Shown here piece after piece: positions 61,949 to 64,000 of a stretch of 64,000 nucleotides of DNA (positions are counted from its first letter, which is position 1; every line of letters starts with the position of its first letter). The notes below the pieces were generated by a model. The model saw nothing but the letters and a program-made list of their open reading frames with translations. It searched no databases and was not told the origin of the DNA. A program made the translations under genes and the position numbers. Source of the stretch: Mycobacterium basiliense (GTDB lineage: Bacteria > Actinomycetota > Actinomycetes > Mycobacteriales > Mycobacteriaceae). The DNA lies in contig NZ_LR130759.1 of NCBI RefSeq assembly GCF_900292015.1, forward strand, positions 2,294,001 through 2,358,000, given 5' to 3'.

Positions 61949-62527
61949 ATGACCGGGCACGACGCCGCAAGCCAGCTGCCGTTACCCCAGACGATCCCGT
62001 TCCTGCCGGCCTACATTCCGCAAGACGTCGATATGACGGCAGTGAAAGCTGAGGTGGCCGCCATCGGGGTCAGCGCGCCGGAGCCAGCCCTGCCGGGACT
62101 CGTCGAAGTGGTCAGTCACGCTCATCACGAGGGCATCAACCTCAAGATTGTGCTGCTCGACCACAATCCTCCCAACGACACTCCCTTGCGGGACATTGCG
62201 ACCGTCGTCGGCGCCGACTACCCGGACGCAACGGTGTTGGCGCTCAGCCCGAACTTTGTCGGCAGCTACAGCGCACAGTTCCCGCGTGTCACGCTCGAGG
62301 CGGGCGAAGATCATTCCAAGACCGGTAACCCGGTGCAGTCGGCGCAGAACTTTTTACACGAGCTCAATACCCCCGAGTTTCCCTGGACTGGGTTGACCAT
62401 TTTCCTGCTGATTGGTGTGCTCGCCGCCGCCGTCGGCACCCGGTTCATGCAGCTCCGCGCCCGGCAATCAGCAACATCTGCCGGCGACGCCGAAGTGCCG
62501 CCAGAACGGCCTGATCGGTCAGTCTGA
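61949..62527 (+). CDS. Membrane-anchored protein, Rv1476-type
   Basis: 192 residues from ATG 61949, with GAGAGGAGG upstream. A soluble N-terminal domain of about 140 residues (LPLPQTIPFLPAYIPQDVDM, VVSHAHHEGINLKIVLLDHN, YPDATVLALSPNFVGSYSAQ) is followed by one membrane helix WTGLTIFLLIGVLAAAVGTR (about 149-168) and a short charged tail. The soluble part resembles the TPM/DUF6676 type of extracytoplasmic domain. Function unknown. It precedes ripA on the same strand, so a link with the cell wall is possible. Confidence 0.8.
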   Translation: MTGHDAASQLPLPQTIPFLPAYIPQDVDMTAVKAEVAAIGVSAPEPALPGLVEVVSHAHHEGINLKIVLLDHNPPNDTPLRDIATVVGADYPDATVLALSPNFVGSYSAQFPRVTLEAGEDHSKTGNPVQSAQNFLHELNTPEFPWTGLTIFLLIGVLAAAVGTRFMQLRARQSATSAGDAEVPPERPDRSV

Positions 62528-62594
62528 CCAGGTAGAGGCACCCGGACGGTGTTGGCGCACCGGCCGGGGTGTGCACGGTTGGCAAACGCGTCAG

Positions 62595-62610
62595 GTAACC
62601 GTTCGGTCAC
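62595..62610 (+). promoter_or_regulatory. Candidate MtrA-type direct repeat upstream of ripA
   Basis: GTAACC-N5-GTCAC (62595-62600 and 62606-62610), an 11-base-period direct repeat like the sites described for the response regulator MtrA. It stands 150 bases before ripA, a known MtrA target in mycobacteria. Further GTGAC motifs at 62638-62642 and 62665-62669, inside repeats TGTGACATACG/TGTGACGTACG 27 bases apart, enrich the same region. Confidence 0.4.
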
Positions 62611-62761
62611 ATTCATTGCACGTACCGGGTGCACTTTGTGACATACGTTTCTTTAGCGTCGAGTGTGACGTACGGTGCAAATGATGCTTCTGATGCCATT
62701 GGCGCTTTCGGTAAAAACGGGCGCCGTCCGTCCGGTTTAAGCCCTAGGAGACCTGAGTCGA

Positions 62762-64000
62762 ATGAGACGGACCCGCCGTGGCTCTGCTTCACGATCGGCC
62801 GCGAGGTTGGTGCGGCCGGCCATTCCGTCGGTCTTGAGTGTGGCGATGTTGGTTTCGACCCCCGGACTGGGCACCGCGGACCCGGGTACCGACACCATCG
62901 CGTCCCTGATCGCGGAGGTCGCGAGGGCCAATCAACGGTTAGAGGATCTGAGCGCCACCGTCGAGATGGAGCAAGAGAGCGTCAACAAGGCGATGGTCGA
63001 AGTCGAGACCGCCCGGGAGCAGGCCGTTGCCGCCGGACACCAGCTAGAGGTCAGCGAGCAGGCGGTCCAGGATGCCAACGCTGCCATTGGCGCGGCGCAA
63101 CATCGGTTCGATACGTTCGCGGCGGCCACCTATATGAATGGCCCCTCCGACAGCTACCTGACCGCCACCAGCCCGGACGAGATCATCGCCGCGGCAACTG
63201 CCGCCAAGACTTTGGCCGCTAGCGCCCAGGCCGTGATGACCAACCTGGCGCGGGCCCGTACCGAACAAGTGAACAAGGAGTCGGCGGCGCGGCTAGCCAA
63301 GCAGAATGCCGACCGGGCCGCCGCCGACGCCCAGGCCAGCCAGGATGCGGCGGTGGCGGCGCTCACCGACACCCAACGGAAGTTCGACGAACAGCGTGAG
63401 GAGGTCAATCGCCTGGCCGCCGAGCGCGACGAGGCGCAAGCAAAGCTCCAGGCGGCCAGGCTGGTCGCCTGGACGTCGGCCGGTGGGCAAGGTGCGCCGC
63501 CATCGGACGGCATGTGGGACCCCGCATCGGGGCCGGGAGGCGGGCGCCGCTGGGATGGCTGGGACCCCACGCTGCCGATGATTCCCAGCGCCAACATCCC
63601 GGGCGACCCGATTGCGGTGGTGAACCAGGTGTTGGGGATCTCGGCTACTTCGGCGCAGGTCACCGCGAACATGGGGCGCAAGTTTCTGGAGCAGCTGGGC
63701 ATCCTGCAGCCCACCGACACCGGTATCACCAACGCTGCGGCAGGTTCGGCTTCGGGACGGATTCCCCGGGTCTATGGGCGGCAAGCCTCCGAATATGTGA
63801 TCCGTCGCGGCATGTCGCAGATCGGAGTGCCCTACTCGTGGGGTGGCGGCAACGCCGCCGGCCCCAGTAAAGGAATCGATTCCGGCGCCAGTATCACCGG
63901 CTTCGACTGTTCCGGGCTGGTTCTGTATTCGTTCGCCGGGGTAGGCATCAAGTTGCCGCACTACTCCGGCTCGCAATACAACCTGGGCCGCAAGATCCCG
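62762..64000 (+). CDS. ripA: Peptidoglycan endopeptidase RipA (NlpC/P60), 3' end cut by window
   Basis: 413 codons from ATG 62762 (AGGAGA ten bases upstream), still open at base 64000. N-terminal signal peptide MRRTRRGSASRSAARLVRPA then a hydrophobic stretch to LGTADPG (about residue 41). A long coiled coil follows (about 45-240, LEDLSATVEMEQESVNKAMV and following), then a Pro/Gly linker. The NlpC/P60 domain has the catalytic Cys at residue 383 in FDCSGLVLY, the position known for M. tuberculosis RipA. The catalytic His and Glu lie past the window end. RipA cleaves the D-Glu to meso-Dap bond during septum resolution. Confidence 0.95.
   Translation, partial: MRRTRRGSASRSAARLVRPAIPSVLSVAMLVSTPGLGTADPGTDTIASLIAEVARANQRLEDLSATVEMEQESVNKAMVEVETAREQAVAAGHQLEVSEQAVQDANAAIGAAQHRFDTFAAATYMNGPSDSYLTATSPDEIIAAATAAKTLAASAQAVMTNLARARTEQVNKESAARLAKQNADRAAADAQASQDAAVAALTDTQRKFDEQREEVNRLAAERDEAQAKLQAARLVAWTSAGGQGAPPSDGMWDPASGPGGGRRWDGWDPTLPMIPSANIPGDPIAVVNQVLGISATSAQVTANMGRKFLEQLGILQPTDTGITNAAAGSASGRIPRVYGRQASEYVIRRGMSQIGVPYSWGGGNAAGPSKGIDSGASITGFDCSGLVLYSFAGVGIKLPHYSGSQYNLGRKIP

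Noticed and set aside
62528..62761. ydaO-type (c-di-AMP) riboswitch upstream of ripA
   Set aside because: Such riboswitches precede some actinobacterial wall-hydrolase genes, but I could not find the conserved core blocks here.

Overview
The window comes from a slow-growing Mycobacterium closely related to M. tuberculosis but outside the M. tuberculosis complex. Gene content and order follow the M. tuberculosis segment Rv1425 to Rv1477, with high GC, many GTG/TTG starts, ATGA/GTGA stop-start overlaps, PE/PE_PGRS genes and a MIRU repeat. Differences point to another species. A full-length ppc gene is present (absent from M. tuberculosis), SufB has no intein, and several genes I recall at this locus in H37Rv are missing: PE16, Rv1433, Rv1434, Rv1439c, PE_PGRS26 and bisC. 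Gene names rest on remembered family and synteny knowledge; no search was run.

Layout. 1-5.3 kb: tail of a wax ester/TAG synthase, a minus-strand lipid operon (PlsC-like acyltransferase, fadD12, lipO) and a PucR-type regulator. 5.8-9.7 kb: a DUF3556 membrane protein coupled to an FAD oxidoreductase, then a secreted Pro-rich protein with eight 24-bp tandem repeats. 10-13.1 kb: glycolytic operon gap-pgk-tpi. 13.2-18.4 kb: an accessory catabolic locus with a three-domain kinase/M23-like/aminotransferase fusion, an APC permease and a divergent GntR regulator. 18.5-21.6 kb: secG and ppc. 21.7-28.7 kb: pentose phosphate operon tkt-tal-zwf-opcA-pgl plus a small coiled-coil protein, with a two-unit MIRU between zwf and opcA. 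29-42.6 kb: ctaB, an OtsB1-type trehalose phosphatase/GH65 fusion, a decayed PE gene, a second PucR regulator, qor, an ATP-grasp-like protein, ctaA, an ABC exporter and mptB.

42.8-49 kb: the complete SUF iron-sulfur assembly operon sufR-B-D-C-S-U-T, with a likely SufR operator at its first codon. 49-58 kb: fadE15, a PE_PGRS protein, the metal-efflux operon ctpD-trxA-trxB, echA12, an ABC-F ATPase and a tiny HTH protein. 58-64 kb: acn with its downstream TetR regulator and an upstream overlapping small reading frame, a membrane protein, and ripA, which is cut by the window end.

The core is central carbon metabolism (lower glycolysis, PEP carboxylation, pentose phosphate pathway, aconitase) interleaved with cofactor systems (haem A, Fe-S clusters) and envelope functions (lipomannan, peptidoglycan hydrolase). 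The least described element is the kinase/M23-like/aminotransferase locus at 13.2-18.4 kb. The MIRU-encoded chain of overlapping mini reading frames and the small frame upstream of acn are the most interesting small-scale features.
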